A stretch of 64,000 nucleotides of DNA, from assembly GCA_009792885.1 (NCBI GenBank), contig WMCF01000113.1:252825-316824 (forward strand), written 5' to 3'. A program made the translations under genes and the position numbers. A model generated the notes under the pieces. The model did not search any database and was not told the origin of the DNA. It worked only from the letters and a program-made list of their open reading frames with translations. Below, one piece after another: positions 33,401 through 47,264 of this stretch (position 1 is its first letter; every line of letters starts with the position of its first letter). The stretch is from Eremophila alpestris peregrina. Its lineage: Eukaryota > Chordata > Aves > Passeriformes > Alaudidae.

Positions 33401-36172
33401 GTGCTTTGGTTCTGTGCTGGATTTTTTTTTTTTTGTCTGACAACAAAGAAACACATTCATTTTATGGAATGCATTTTTCTCACAGTTCTGGAACAGCTCA
33501 TTGTTTATTCATGAAGGAAGGTCAGTAGGGCCTAGTTAATCCAAGCATTTTTTATTTCTAATTTATTTCCTAAAAGGGATGACTCTTGCCTAATTGAATG
33601 GGAAGATTCATAGGGAAAATGTGTGGCTTGCAAAAGGGAAAACACATGGGAGATGCAAAGCGGGTATGTATTTAGAGGAATTTTAACGGTCAGAGCATGT
33701 TGTATTTTTCAATTGTGTTTTCTTGTTCTTTTTGATCCCTGACATCAATACTACTTGCATTTAATTTTCTTAAATGATGATGGGTCAAGAGATAAAAATG
33801 ATACAGCAGAGGCCATTTGTGTGCTTTACCACTGTCCATTGGGAGAGCTGGTTCTAAACCTCTTCTCTAGAAATGTGATCCTGAGGTTTCACAAAGCTGC
33901 CTCCTTTTAAAAAGTGAGACACACTGATTCCCCTGTGGAGGAGGGAAGAGGTGTATGGAGGAGATACCACAGCCTCCAAACTGCTTGGCACACTGCAGTC
34001 TGCTGTTTCCTGAGCTGTGACTCTGATGGATGCACGTACTGCCTTTGGATTTGTCCCTGATGTAATTTATGTGGCAACTGACTTGGCCTTTTTTTTAACA
34101 AGCTGCTTCTTACCTTGTGCATTGCCCTTAAAAAATTAAAAAGCCTATTAGATAGTTTAAATAATTCAATTAAAAGAAACTAGAGGGCCAGAATTCTCTC
34201 ATTCTAAAGTAAAACACCAAACCAAAGCAAATTTTGGCTCCTCAGCACTTCATCCTGACAAGGTTCTTGTACACAGTGATAAAATTTTCCGTTCTCAATT
34301 ATTAAAATGCAGTTAAGCAGCAATTCACAAACATTGCAGAACACCATCTCCTGCTAATAACTTGTTTATAAGACAATGCATTAAGGCTTCAAGGTTAATG
34401 GAAACATAGCCAGCAAATGCTGATTTATTTGATTGTGATTTTTTAAAGGCAGTACTAAAGCAGTTTTCTTATTGACATTGTTAGTGCAGCTGCCTCTGTT
34501 TTGATTTGGAGTTATTGTTCAGTGTAGCTGAGAGAGTGAACTGAGACACTGACAGTGTGGGAGTGTGCTCAGAGACAGAGATATCAAGTGAGCTATTTGA
34601 GCTGCTTATCAATTGTTAATTGTCTACTGATCCTTAAACCAGATACCTAAACTGAAAGGACCACTTTCAGCAACAGATGCAAATTATATGGATCCTGTAG
34701 GTGTGCAGGCCCTACAACATAAGTGGGCTGCTAAATTTTTTATTATGTATTGCAGCTTTCGTATTTGGGCCATTCTAGTGTGGGCCTCCAAACCTGAAGT
34801 TGCTGTGAATTCATTTGTAGTGAGAAGGTAACACCTGAACTGAAGCTGGATTAACAGCTGCATGTTGACCAGTTGTCCATAAATATATTTATTTGGATTT
34901 CCCATGTCAAATGCACTTCCTCTAGAATAGGCCAGGAGTTGGAGATCTTACATGTCTTTTCCATAAACTGGAAATTTTAGGTTTGCTTTCAGCCATGTTG
35001 CTAATAATGCTTCAAAGCAACACAATGTGCAAGTGTTGTTCATGGTTACCAGTAGTGTGGTTGAGGTGACCTGACTAAAAGCTGCCTTTCTTCAGGGTGC
35101 ATTAAAAGTCTATACAAATAAATAAGGAAGGACTATGCCCTGATGAACAACTTCATGGACAAAATAGCAATGTGACTGAAATTGGACTGACTTTCTTTCA
35201 ATTGGTTTGGGTTTGTTTTTTTTTTTTTTTGAGTGAGTTGTGTTGGGTAGGTAGTTGGCTTTTTGGAATGTATGGTTTGGAATCTTTTGACAACTTGTTT
35301 GGGATTCTTTTTGAGAAGCCCTGGGTGAAACACTTGCAGTGCATCTCCCACAGCCCTTGTCATCTGCTTTTTTTGAGCTTTAGTTATAGGTGGATTTGTT
35401 ACTTTGAGAGTTAGGAGCTGACATCTGTTAACTCCAGCTTTCTGTTGATAACGCATTTCAGATGTCAGTACTATTCTCTATCCCACATAGCATCATAAGT
35501 TCTATTATCTGCTTTTTTTGTTATGTAGTTTTGTGTTTAACTGAAATCCAGAAGTCTTCTCTAATGTGTGATGTTTTTCAGTGCCTGAGACTGCAGATGC
35601 CAGCTTCCTCTTTGTCTTCCACATCGCCTTTTCCATTCCTGCATAATGAATTCACCTATTTCCTTACTATTTTTTTATCCAGTATATCCACAAGTTACTT
35701 GGAGACAAAACTCAAAAGATTCATTAGGAACTTCATTTCTGTCCGTATGTTTGAAGATACCATGTTTGGCTAGTAAGGAGCAGTTGCATTTCTGCTTTAA
35801 TTTGCATATTGTCTTACAGAATCAGCTGTATTTTGGCTTGGCTGAATACATTCTTGACTCCTTTAGTATAGCCCAAAACAACTCAGCCAAGTTTGCCTCC
35901 TGGTTGTGATGTCCTTCATCTGATGGTGCTGAGGAGAGTGTGGAAACAGCACAAGCTACAGCTGTCCTGTTCCTGGTTAGCTGGGATTTCATGCACTCAG
36001 AAAACTTCCCTCTGGGGTACCCAGTGATGTCGTGGTTTGCTTTACCACCCAGTACACCTTGGCCACAACTTGGTGCTCCCAAACAAGACTTTATCAGCTG
36101 TTTCTGGTTGTGCATATTTTCCTGGTTTATCCCGCTGTAATACCTGTGTTTAGTCAGTACATGCCTTTGTAG
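30491..36172. other. Non-coding stretch, mostly featureless
   Basis: Apart from the open stretch at 31378-31707, T runs at 33422-33434 and 35216-35230 and a G/T-rich patch around the latter (35197-35270), I see nothing. Frames at 35133-35456, 35462-35773 and 35822-36115 overlap on opposite strands and lack support. Confidence 0.35.
31378..31707 (-). other. Unexplained 110-codon open stretch
   Basis: On the minus strand a frame is open from just after a TGA at 31708-31710 to TAA at 31378-31380. The first ATG is at 31612-31614, 78 codons before the stop. Composition is balanced (Ala, Glu, Gln, Thr) with segments such as LLPEDTCTILAVATASTQ and RDHELAWIEYESEEHKQ, unlike the Phe/Leu/Ser-rich frames elsewhere in the window. 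I see no flanking splice pair, promoter or poly(A) signal, and I cannot name a family. It may be a decayed retrocopy or captured sequence, or chance. Confidence 0.2.
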
Positions 36173-36235
36173 CTCTTCTCATTTCTAATGATGACTGGAG
36201 AGCTTGTGCTGTTTGATAGAATGTATAAAAATCAG
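36173..36235 (+). other. Candidate exon, 63 nt, open in phase 0-0
   Basis: The acceptor ACATGCCTTTGTAG precedes a 21-codon open segment (LFSFLMMTGELVLFDRMYKN...) that ends with CAG|GTAAGC. Start and end both fall on codon boundaries. The peptide is not recognised and no partner exon was found. A 63-nt open frame between good splice sites is expected to occur by chance a few times in 50 kb. Confidence 0.15.
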
Positions 36236-39200
36236 GTAAGCCCTCCTTGTCTGGCTCATTGCCATTTGCATCTTCAATCATAAATGACCTTCAAGATCAA
36301 ACTTATTTATCTGTACTGCAAACAAGATGGACTGGGTATAGGATTCACTAGATTTGGTTTGCTTGGGTTTCAGTGAAAAGTAGCAGTCAACACCCAATAT
36401 GTCCTTCCTTTAGTGTCAGCTTTCCAAGCTTACTCTGTGTAGACTGCACTGTCCCTTCTTTGATGTTTTTGCATTATCTCTGTTCCTTAGAATATTGAGT
36501 TTCTTGCCCCACTGCAATAGGTAAACATTTCCCACTTTAAAATTCAGATTTTAAACTAAGCAGAAGTCTTTCACAAGCCTCAAACTGATGTCCCTGTGAT
36601 TTGCAGTACTTCGATAAGAGCCCCTCAAAATATGGCGTTCTTAGCAACAAAAGCTGAGAAACTGGCACTTATCCCTCTTCAAAAGAAACAATCTGCTAAT
36701 TGCCTTCCCTTCTCCTTTGATCTTCATGACGAGTTTTTCTTAACATTGCGGGACTTCTCTGAATTCTGAAATGAAAGGAGGTGTCTTATTATGCAGAGCA
36801 TTAAGACCGATTTTTCTTGTTCCCCAAAGAAACCAGTTCATAGCTCAGCTAAGCAAATATGCTTAAAAACACGATCTGGGTCATCTAAACAATAAAGCAG
36901 CTGGAAGTCAGCCTCTAGTTTTCCTTCAAAAGCAAAATTTAGCAAGTTGAAGCAGACTTCAGCCTGTGAATTTGGGTATGAGAGCTTTTTAGCTTGTTTA
37001 ATGATGTATCCTGTTCTGGCTGTATCCTCAGTAGCAAGGATATGGGCTGTCCATGGGTTCCACTCAGATGCTGTCGACCTCCTTGCTTTGGCAGTACAGA
37101 TGAAGTCACAGAGTTGCTGACAGATGGATTTCCTATCACTCCTCTGAGCTGAAGAGACACTGAATCAACAGAATCCACATCTCAGGGCTACCTCACTGCA
37201 AAAAGCTGCATCTTCCAGAACAACACCTTTGTCCTTCAGTGTTCATTCAAGTGCTTTTTTTTTTTTTTTTTTAATGAGCATTAAAATAGCACAAAAATCC
37301 AAGGCCTCCACAGAAGGTGAAAAACAGATTGAACATGAAATGATACAGCTGTGTTTTCTTCATTTATTCTTTTTCCTTTCAAATTAACTTTCTTCTTTAT
37401 CGACATGGCTGCGTTGTTTGCATTGTATGCTTTGCTTGGTGTGTTGTATATAAAATGTAAAGCTGTGTGTGAGCAGATCCCTTCCCTATGGCAACTGCAG
37501 CAATACACAATCCATTTCAGATGTCATTCATCACTGCAAATAACAGCATGACAGCTTACATCTCAGAAGCTGATCCTCTTAAATCCATTTCTGGTCTGAG
37601 CCCATGCGTTGCATTTCACCTCGAGCTGTTTTCCAGATGAGTTTGATTGAAAGCCTTTTCATTCGTAACCCACTGGAAATCCTGCATTACAGATGTGAGC
37701 TTAAATATAGGAAGGAAAAGACAAAAGCTAACAAAATATTTCATGGAAGCACTCTGTTACATGTGAAAGGCAGTCCTGGTATTCAAGTTTTGCAATGCAA
37801 TGAGAGGTAACACTGCTATGTGGTGCTCTTTTAGAACACAGAGAGCAAGTTTGACAGGTAAACATGTATTTTGGACAATTCCTGAGTGACAGGCAATGAA
37901 TGTGCATAACACAGTGGAGCAGAAGTGGGTGCAGCTTCCTTTGTGAATGATGATCATCTGTTTCTCAGTAAGCTGTGGTGAGTAAGCACAATAGCAGTTT
38001 CTATAAGTGGGTACTGCTGAGGGAGAAGCAGCAATGACGTTGTTGTGTGCTTGTGTCATCTGTGTGCTTCATGTGTGAAATGGATGCCATAAGAAGCACT
38101 TCTGTTTGTCTCAAACAGGGTTTGCCAGTGTGCTGTTTGTCACAAATGGGAAAAGGAGCACTGCTGAGATGGGAAGCAGGGAATGCAGTGCTGTAGATCA
38201 GTGAATGTGTACCTAACCCTGGAGATGGATTAACTTCTTGTCCTGTTCCCCTACACCAAGCGTTTTCTTGTTAGTTGTTAAAAACACTCCAAAAAGGGTT
38301 CTGTTGTTACAGCTCCTTTCTTTGTAGTCTTTTAATGCACTAAAAATTGTGAAATACATAGGATACTGTAATTAAAATAAATTTGTGTATTGGTAGTATT
38401 TACCTAAACAACTTGAAGTAGTTGGATGTGTCCCATTCTACTGGAATAACTGCATCCCCTCTGGTGTGAGCACAACTTTGTGGCACTGGGTAGCTTTTTT
38501 TCCCCTGACAGTCTGCATTTGTTTTTTACTCTTTTCCTAATGGGATTCAGTCTGTAAATGAGGCTTGATGCAAGGAGGGTGCAAGTGTTATTTGTTGCTT
38601 GCTTTAGGCATCAGTCACACACGTTATGAGTTACTTAAGTGTGTATTGCTTTAGTCATCCTCCTTTCTCATGTATGTCCATGAGAGGCAGAAAAAATTGT
38701 GACTGAAGATTCAAGTATTGCTTTACACTTGTACTGTCTTATGTTGCTGATGGGCACCTGTTGGAATCCTGGTCACTGAGAATTTTAGACTTTCTGTGCT
38801 GACAGGCACTGACCCTCAAGAAAACACTGCATTTGACCTGAGGCCCTGGAAGAGGCTTCCAAAATTGAATGATAGAACTGGGATTATGGGTGTGTAGTTT
38901 GAATAGAAGTGTGTAATATCATGTGGTGTAAAACTGAGTTTAATGTTTTAGACTACAGTAATATGTATGTAATAAGGTGGACGTTTTAGGATGGTGGCTA
39001 GTCCTTTTTTCATTGCTTCATGGGTTTAGGTTGTGTTTTGTAATTGGGTAGTAAAATCTGCATTGTGGACCATGGGTGGCTGGTTATTGGATGAAAAGGA
39101 AAAATTATTTAGGTGTCATTTCTTAATCGAACAGTTTATCCTTAAAGGACTTGTAGAGAGAGATACGGCTCCATTTTAGCTTGTTACCTTGAAGTGTTGT

Positions 39201-42200
39201 AGAACTCAAGGTCTGTAATATAGATAAGAATTAATAAACATCTGAGTCTGAACCAGAAACAACATCTCTGAGCAATTAATCCCAACTCTGGCAGAAGGAA
39301 GAAGATAAAAACTCTGTAGGCACCAAGCTGTGAATGTGATGTGTGTGACTGAAGCCCAGTTTCTATTATGAAATGAGCCAATGGAACAGGTAAGGTGCTG
39401 CTATTTATTGCTAGTGTTCTGCTCTCTTAGGGTAACACATCTTTTAAATTTCCCAGCCTATAATCACATTTACTTTAATGGGCAAAGGTTAAATTTAGGC
39501 TGGATCTCAGTTCAAGGACTTGGTAATGTAAATTTATTATTTTTAATTCTTAAAGAGCTATAAGATGACCTTGAGGCTTCCCCCTCTTATTTTTATTACA
39601 TGGTCTTAAGACATTTCTTTTGCTACATATCCACACATTGCTGTGCATGCCCTAAGTAATTTTACAGAATTCTAAACGACCTGTCACAGGACATCAGTGT
39701 GGCTTATATGGCTCTGTGGTTGGACTTTAAATTTTTTTTTCTGCAGTGAGGCACAATAAGAGATAGGCTCCAGTAATTTGGCTACCAAACTTCCACGGTT
39801 GTCTTGCATTTTGTCTGGCTTGCTTACAAAAGATACTTGGCACAGGTGAAGGTGCACAGCTGATGTTTTTACCAGCTGTGAATGCAGACAAAAAGCAGGT
39901 TTGAACTTGCATCCAGTAGGCTTGGTGCTGCCATGTTATGGAGCTTTTGATACGTAGTATTAGGAAAAAAGAAGAATCAAGATGATGATAACTTGCTAGT
40001 TCTGTTTGTAAAGTAATTTTCAAGAAAGCATGTGCTTTTTGTGATTTCTGTAGCCTAAGTCAGTGGCATAGAAATGGGGCAACTCCAACTGATGATATAA
40101 CTTTGGAGTGAATTAGTTCATCTCTCCTAGCTGGTTCCTTTGCTCTTACTAGTGCTAATTTTTTATTAAGATTATAGTCATGTAGTTCAAGATCAAGTTG
40201 TATACTCGAGTAGGTTTCCTAGTGCTCTTTTGGCCTGGGTAGTGCAATAGGCGCATGTATCATGTGACCTTTGGCTTCTTCTGTTTTCATAAAGCAAATA
40301 TTGGGGAGAAGGCTTCAAGAGGCCAGCAAAGGAAGGACAATCTAAATTCAGCTTGAGGAATGAAAAGGGCTGTAGAGTTTAAAGATCACTGATGAATTTC
40401 ATTTGACAGAGCAGGAAAATAAACTTGAAGCTGGGAGCTTCTAGAACCTGTTCTGAGTGAGGGAAAGGTAAGTGGTAACCACAGTGATGGTGAGGATGCT
40501 TCTAACATGGTGACTGATCTCTGCTATGGCTGACAGAACAGTTTTCACTCACTTGCTGTTGGAAGCTGCTTAGGAACACCTCCCTTTGGTCTGTTGAGCC
40601 CTGCCTTGGAAACACCTGCATATGGAGTGTCCTCTATGCCTGGGACAGAACTGGCAGGGCCCCAGTGAGAGCAGCCAGCTTAGGAAGTAATTTTCATTAC
40701 CAAATGGCAAGATCACAAGAAGAGGAATAGCTTTGGTAGGTAGGCAAAATGGCTATTTTCTCCCATCTCAGGGCAGATCAGATCCCTATTTGGGATGATC
40801 TCAAAGCAGAGGGGAGCATAAATATAAAAAGGCTGATAGGTCTACTTATAAAGAAATACTGAGTTGATTGATAGAGGAGTTAGAGGCACTTTGACAGGCA
40901 ATTGGCTTTACAATTTATGGGGATCTGAGACTTTCTGTAATGAGCACTTCTTACTTCACGGAACGATGTGTCATCACTGGATTCCAAGAGCAGTTGTGCT
41001 GTGGATGTGGGCTGCTTTCAGATTTGCCAGCTAGTTCATGAACTAAAGCTTGCCTCTGGAGAGCAAAGGTGCAGTGGTACAGCTATTCAGTGTACAGTGG
41101 TTCTGTAGGAATATAGTTGCATTTAAGCATTGTTCAGAAAGAAGTTATGAAAGCACTTGTGTTCTTGAAATATGAGATTTTTTCAAATTCACGCCAACGC
41201 AGTTGCACTTTTTGAGAAAAAGAACCCAATGACAAGATACATCAAGTATTGGTAAAAATGCACAAGCAGGAGGAATGCAAGAAATTATCTGTGAAATTAC
41301 ATCAGGTAAACTGGGTGAGAGAATCAGGGTGGTAGCTTTTCAGGGAACGAGGAGTGTGCATTTATTTTGCTTTTAAGGAGCAACAAAAAGTATGTTCAAG
41401 AGTATTTTGGAATTCTTGATCAATTTTGTGAATTCGGTCTGAAATCAAGCATGACATGTCTGGTTATTCGCACCTGTGTTACACGCACTGCAAATCTGTG
41501 CAAAACACTTGGTCTCCTCCATGCCCTGCAATTCTGTCCTGTCACTGGGCAGTGTTCTTGGCAGTTTATTTCCCAAAATAACTTCTGCAACTTGCAATTC
41601 TTCCCTTGTAGTTTAATGTGTCAGTTAGATTTATATTTTTAGGGATGTTCACCAAAGCGATGCCAACTGCTATCTCTAATATCAGCACTGCTTTCAGTAG
41701 AACAGGAAATGTGAGTCTTTAATGAGGAGAGGCAAAGCCTTCCAGCCTCATGTCATGTGGTTCTTCCTTCGGTTTGGGCTTGTGCCAGGAAGCCTGCTTG
41801 ATCACTTAGGTGAATGCTGTAACCTAAGCTCCTTTTCAGTTCAATGTCAGTCAAACATTAAATGCTTTGACTGTCTTTTTGCCTTCCCTGTGCTTTGCTG
41901 CTGAGAAATGGTCTGTTGTGTTTTCTCTCTGCTGCTGGTTTATACTGTTCAGCACAAGTTTTTTTTCAAAAGAATTGTTTGATAAGATTGTTAAGCTATG
42001 TTTCAGTAAGCTCTGTAATCCTTTATCAAAGATGGTGCAGTTGTTTTGTGTAGCAAGAAAAATGCTAAAAAAACCAAATATTTTTGTCCTGAAAAGTGTT
42101 ATCACAAATATATCTAGATCATAAGTATTAATTACAGAAGGAAGTGATAGTGCTACTTCTTGTAATGGCTTTGCATCCTAACATCCAGTCTTAGAGCATG

Positions 42201-44039
42201 TTAAAGTATTATCTGTCTTGAGCTTGAATTGAGATTTTTCCATGCTTTTCTGGGAGTGTAATGATAGGATTTTTGGCTAAAATCACTTTTACTTTTCATG
42301 TAGGCCAGTTGAAAAGGAGGATCAAGAAAAATACCCGGCTTTGCCAAAGTGCCAGTATAAAATCAATAAATATTTACTACCCCTATTCTGGAAAGCATGA
42401 ATTTGGCATTTGATAGTGGAATAGTTTAATGAAAAACTATGTGTATATATGTGTCAAATTTGACAGGTTTTTGCCCTGGAGATGTAAAAGTGCCCAAGTA
42501 GAGACTTGGAGAGTTTGGAAGTTAAATTCTGCCAAGGCTGAGGGCTGTTTTCACCACACCTAGGACTGCAGTCACTAAGAAACCCTTTGCTGCAACTGGA
42601 TCCCCTGATAGGCAAAGGTGATTATGGCACTGATTGTTTCTGGAACAGAGATCCCCGGAATCAGTTTCTGCCTGTAAATGAAGACTCTGCTGTGCCTTAT
42701 GCATGTGAGGGAGCAAAAGGAACTTCACTGCTCTGTTACTCATCTTTGGCTTTTTAAAACATTCCTGTAACAAATTTGTGGCAGTAATACATGTTTGCTC
42801 TCAAGTATGTACCTGTTCTGCTCTCTCTTAGTGTACTGAGGAAAGTGATTGCAAGAAAATGAGGGAGTTGATGGGGAAAAAAACCCCAGAAGAACTTGAA
42901 GGGGCTGTGATATTTCCCTGTTATTATTGGTGTTGTTTCTATTCCTTTTCTTACTGATAAATTGGCACAATTATTATCAGGAAACTAGTGACAAAAGTGT
43001 TCTCTTCCAAATGGAAAAAGAACACAATTATGGAGTGAGCCTGTCACAGGGATTTGTCATTGCTTCTGAGAGAGGGTTTTATTGCACAAGGTTCAACTGA
43101 AAGTTTTTCTGTAGGGTGTATCACAGCATTTAATGGCTGACACTTGATGATTGTTCTTGTTGCTGTTGTCCTGCCTGCAGCTCTGGTGCTGTTCCCTGCA
43201 GGCTTGTGTGCTGTGACATTCCAAATCCCAACTAATACAATAACAAGTCAAGTTCCTGAATATACAGTTTAAGATTTGTCTGTGTTAACTACTTGGGGAC
43301 ATGCTGTTCCAGAGTTGGTACACTGAATAGAAAGTCATCTGTCTTAAAATTATGGAGATCCTCCGAACATGTGCCATCTAAGCACAGTAATTGTATCCCA
43401 CCGTGGTTTCACCAGGCAAAACTAGTAGGAATGCTAGAAATTCCAAGTATCAATGAAGTGTTGTATTTTTAATTGTGGCTGAAGTTTACCACTGAAATAC
43501 TACAGGGAGGGATGTTTTTTCTTCTGTGATTTGTGTTTGTGTCAACATATAAACTATGTTTGAACTACAAGAGTAGTTACATGTTCTTGCAAGAGATTTT
43601 ACAGCGTTTGGGAGGTTATACTGCACCTTTTTCTCTTGACAACTGGAGACAGGAAGAATTGAAAATTAGAGTAAGAATTATGTCAAATCAACTCAGATGC
43701 TAAGAATTAAGGAGCATGGGCCACATCCACAACTTAGGTGTGCACTTAGCATGGAAAACTGAGTTTTCAGCTATGCTTACCTGGTAGGAAATATGACCTC
43801 TTGAGTTACTCTGATTGCCTTTGAATTAAAGACCATTTTATTAAGAACAAACTAAAAATGGTGTAATTACTTGGGCAAATGTAAGCAATGCTGCAGGATG
43901 TTCCCAAGTACATGAGAATGAAGTCTTTAAGTCAGAATAGTGGAGTGGTGGATGAAGGTAGTGCAGGGCACATCTTTACCCTGTCACTGACAGTGCTAGC
44001 TTTATGCAGTCATCACTTGGAAACATACATACACAATTT
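36236..44039. other. Non-coding stretch
   Basis: AT-rich intron-like sequence with the poly(T) run. A splice pair at 40411-40467 (acceptor ATTTCATTTGACAG, donor AAAG|GTAAGTG) has stops in all frames. No CR1 words and no recognised gene. Confidence 0.35.
37255..37272 (+). repeat. Poly(T) run, 18 bases
   Basis: An uninterrupted T run, followed by AATGAGCATT. I see no retrocopy body on the minus strand next to it. Confidence 0.85.
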
Positions 44040-44460
44040 TAAAAAAAAATTTTAGCTACCAAAAGAATTGGAATTGTTCGTCTGAGTGGTATGTGGCTCT
44101 TTTGTGTCCGTGTATTACCACCCTCCATGGTGTTCTGTTACACTATTGTATCCCGCTGTACTTGCTGGAATGCATTATGCAAATCTGTGACCGCTCCTTG
44201 TGTATCAGCAAGAGAGATCTCGGAAACGCAAGAGCTGATGCCGAGCTACCGATGGAAGTCAGAGCAGTCGAGCACTGCCACAGTCCAGCCCTTGAGAACA
44301 GGGGCCTGGGCAGCCGTCCTACCCTTAGCAGTGCAAAACAACACAAGTGGGCTGCTTCTCATGGTCTGAACAGCAGCTGTCAGTGACTAAAAGAGGGAAT
44401 GCTCTCCGGGACTGGGAATGTTTAAAAGAACCTTAATGCTCGTGGGAGGGGTCGTGTGTG
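44040..44460. promoter_or_regulatory. CpG-retaining block with octamer site
   Basis: About a dozen CpGs lie in 420 bases of an otherwise CpG-poor region, and three frames (two plus, one minus) stay open together over 44143-44346. That reflects base composition more than coding. ATGCAAAT, the POU/octamer site, lies at 44177-44184. It may be an unmethylated regulatory element or old conserved exon sequence; I see no splice donor. Confidence 0.25.
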
Positions 44461-45689
44461 AATGGGGAAAATGAACCAATGCTTGGCGTTTACAGATGGG
44501 CAGATCAGAATTCTTCTGTTTGTAGTGCTGCACCTTAGCTAATGTGCCTGATTTTGGGTGTGTGTCACAGCTAGGGATGTGGCGGTAGCTGGGTGCTTTT
44601 ATAAGCCACAGACACATTTGATATTTGGTGAACATGGCTCCTGATTGAGCCATGAGCTTATTTATGAAATGTCACTTATCACAGGGTATCACACTTACCA
44701 CACTTTGCTTGCTGCTGTGTGAGCCAGATATTCCAGTAATGTCTGAATACTCTGGCCAGGAGAAGTCAAACCTTGTGGTTGCTGTTGCTGCAGCACATGA
44801 GTGTTTAGACTTGATTGTAATCAAACCCTGTTGAAGAGTTGCAATTGTTGCCCTCATTGATGTCATGGTGAGAGAATTTGCAAAGGAGTGGGTTCTGTGT
44901 CATGCACCTCCACACAGACCTGTGCCTATCATGTGGGGTGTGAAATCACATCCCAGTACAGAGGTCTGTATGGTTTCCAACCTGGAATGGGAATAAGACT
45001 TGAAGATAGCCCTTCCTGTTCCTGTGCTGTGATCCAAGTTCTTGGTACCCTATGGTACAGTCATGCCAGCTGGGAGATGGGAGCTATGGCATTTGTCATT
45101 GTTAACTCATCAGCTTTGCAACAAGGATTGGGGGTGATTTCTTAGCTACTGTGTGCACTGAAAAGATGACAAAAAGCCCCTACAATGCAGGAGTATGTTG
45201 TATAAAAATGAGCTGCATGTATGCTCCTTAAGCATTGTGTGTCATTTGCCTAATTTTTAATTATTCTGGGACACTAGTTAAGCCCTAAGAAGCACTGATT
45301 ATTAAGAAAAGCAAGTTTAAGTACTTGAGTGTAAGAGAAATAGTAGACATGGGTTATATGAAATGTGTCCTGCTCCAGCCATAAGCCGTTCACAGGGAGA
45401 GTGTAGTTCATGGTGAGCTTGTTCATTGCTCATCTTGAAATCCTTCTTGCTGCATGTCTTGTTTGCAGGGATTTTTGCAAAATGTGAAGTACAGTGCCAG
45501 AATTGGTGATTATGAAACTCCGTAGGTTTGTATGTCATAAGTTTGTGCATCAAAACCTGCATGGAGGTGACAAAACATTGGAAAGGGATAACACTTAAAG
45601 ATCAGTTGGCAAGGCTGTAGCTAAATTATATTCATGTGCTTAGGCCAAGCGAAAAAGTAGGGCAACTTGCAATATCCTGTAATTGTGTT

Positions 45690-46430
45690 GTCAGTCTGAG
45701 CCTTCGGAGCTGTCTCGGATCATGAACAAGGTGCTGCGTTCAGCAAACAGATTTGTTGCAAGTTCTTCACTTCCCAGATCATTAACTGTGACCAGCGGTT
45801 GCGACAAGTCGGTGATTCACACCCCCCGTGATGCTGAGCCAAACCCAGTGTGAGCAGGGGAGCCTAAGCAAAGGCGGTGAGGCGCTTGATGCCCTCTGTG
45901 GATCAGATACTGTCATTTGCAGCAGTAGTCGGGGCTGCTGCGCCAAGAGGGTGCCTGGGCTTGTGACAAAAGCCTGCTGGAATCGCTCTTGCTTTAGGGG
46001 TGTTCCTCTGCGCGGGTCACTGAGCAGCCGTAGTGCCAAGGAGACCCTGCCCGCTCAGAACGGGGGTGGCACGTTGTGTTTTGTTACCGAGTGTTCCTGG
46101 GCTAGCCTGAGCACTCTGGAGTATGCAAATCCTCCTGGGATGTAAATGAAGTGCTTGGGAGCAATCATTGATTTTCTGTTCATATTTCCACCCGTTCTGG
46201 AGAAGGCTTATTGTGTGAAGGATGGAACGCTGTGCCGTTTGCATTGCACCCCTGTCCTCTTTCTGCAGAAAGCGTTTCCTAGAGCACAAGGCAGCACTGG
46301 CACTTAATGTGAAATGACAGGAATTGCCTGTGCTGGGCTCATGGTATAAACAGCTCCGAGGTCCCACGGCACGTTCGGTTCTGCAGAGCTTGCAGGGTTG
46401 CCACAGAATCTAAACAGTCACGTGTGAGTC
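45690..46430 (+). promoter_or_regulatory. Orphan CpG-rich patch with TATA-like box
   Basis: CpGs are dense from about 45700 to 46080 and remain frequent to 46420. GGTATAAACAGC (TATAAA at 46345-46350) is followed about 30 bases later by GGCACGTTCGG, where a start would fall near 46375. A perfect donor core GTGAGT occurs at about 46423-46428 after ACGT. TATA, start region and donor are spaced like a short first exon. It could be an alternative promoter of the host gene, a lncRNA promoter or a decayed LTR promoter. Confidence 0.3.
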
Positions 46431-47221
46431 TAGTTCTGGAAGTTGGTTAATGCTCTCAATAACATAATTATCAAATGAAATACCTTTGGGGAAAGGTGTT
46501 GAAACTATTCTTGTGGCAAAGTGGGTTTATATTTCTGCAGAAAACCCCAGTCTTTGAATTTAGGCTCCCATGACCTACTTGAGGCTGTGAGTAGCCCACT
46601 GTGGATGTATAGAAAAGATTTTCTTTCCTTTTCTGCCTCCATGCCTATGTGACTCTAGGAAAAATAAATGGGTCCTGAGTACTTTGGGAGCTCTGGCCAT
46701 GATGTCCAATACTATCAGGCTGACCTCACTGGCGTTTCCAGACTCAGGCGTGCGTACGTACACACACACGCACGCAGAGGCTTCTACTGAGATGCTTGTC
46801 ATTGTTCTGCAGTTTATTGCAGTAGGCTGCAGATGATGCTGACTCTCAGAAGCCTGAAGAATGTCCTAGCAGCACACATTCCCTCCCAGCCAGTGGGAGT
46901 GGGCTTTTAGAGGAATGTGCATGGACCTCCCCTGCTGCCTTACCCTCCAAAGAGTACACAATGTCTGTGTTGGAGACAACTTGCATAATCAGGCAGTTTT
47001 GCTTTCATGAATGGAGTGATTTTTCTCTTCAACACTTGCTAGTTTCCTTTAAGACCACAAACATACATGCTCTTTGGTATCTGGACGGACTCACTGATCT
47101 GTGAGTCGCAAGTGTTAGGCAGTGTTCTCTGGTGCAGTTTGAAATGCCCTTTAGTAGTTTTAGTTGCCAGAAACAGCTACCTATTGCAGCAAGTATGCTG
47201 AAGCCATTTGTTTTAACTTGG

Positions 47222-47264
47222 GAATAAAGAAGAGGGAAGAGAGAGAGGAAGAAAGAAAGAAAAT
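47222..47264 (+). repeat. Purine-only tract (GA-rich)
   Basis: GGGAATAAAGAAGAGGGAAG followed by GAGAGA and GAAAGAAAGAAAA units, nearly without pyrimidines. A simple low-complexity tract that could form triplex DNA. Confidence 0.7.

Noticed and set aside
40411..40467. Plus-strand segment with good acceptor and GTAAGTG donor
   Set aside because: All frames contain stops and no partner exon was found. Such pairs are expected by chance in 50 kb.
44093..44386. 97-codon plus-strand frame
   Set aside because: Two plus frames and one minus frame are open together, which points to base composition, and no donor follows.
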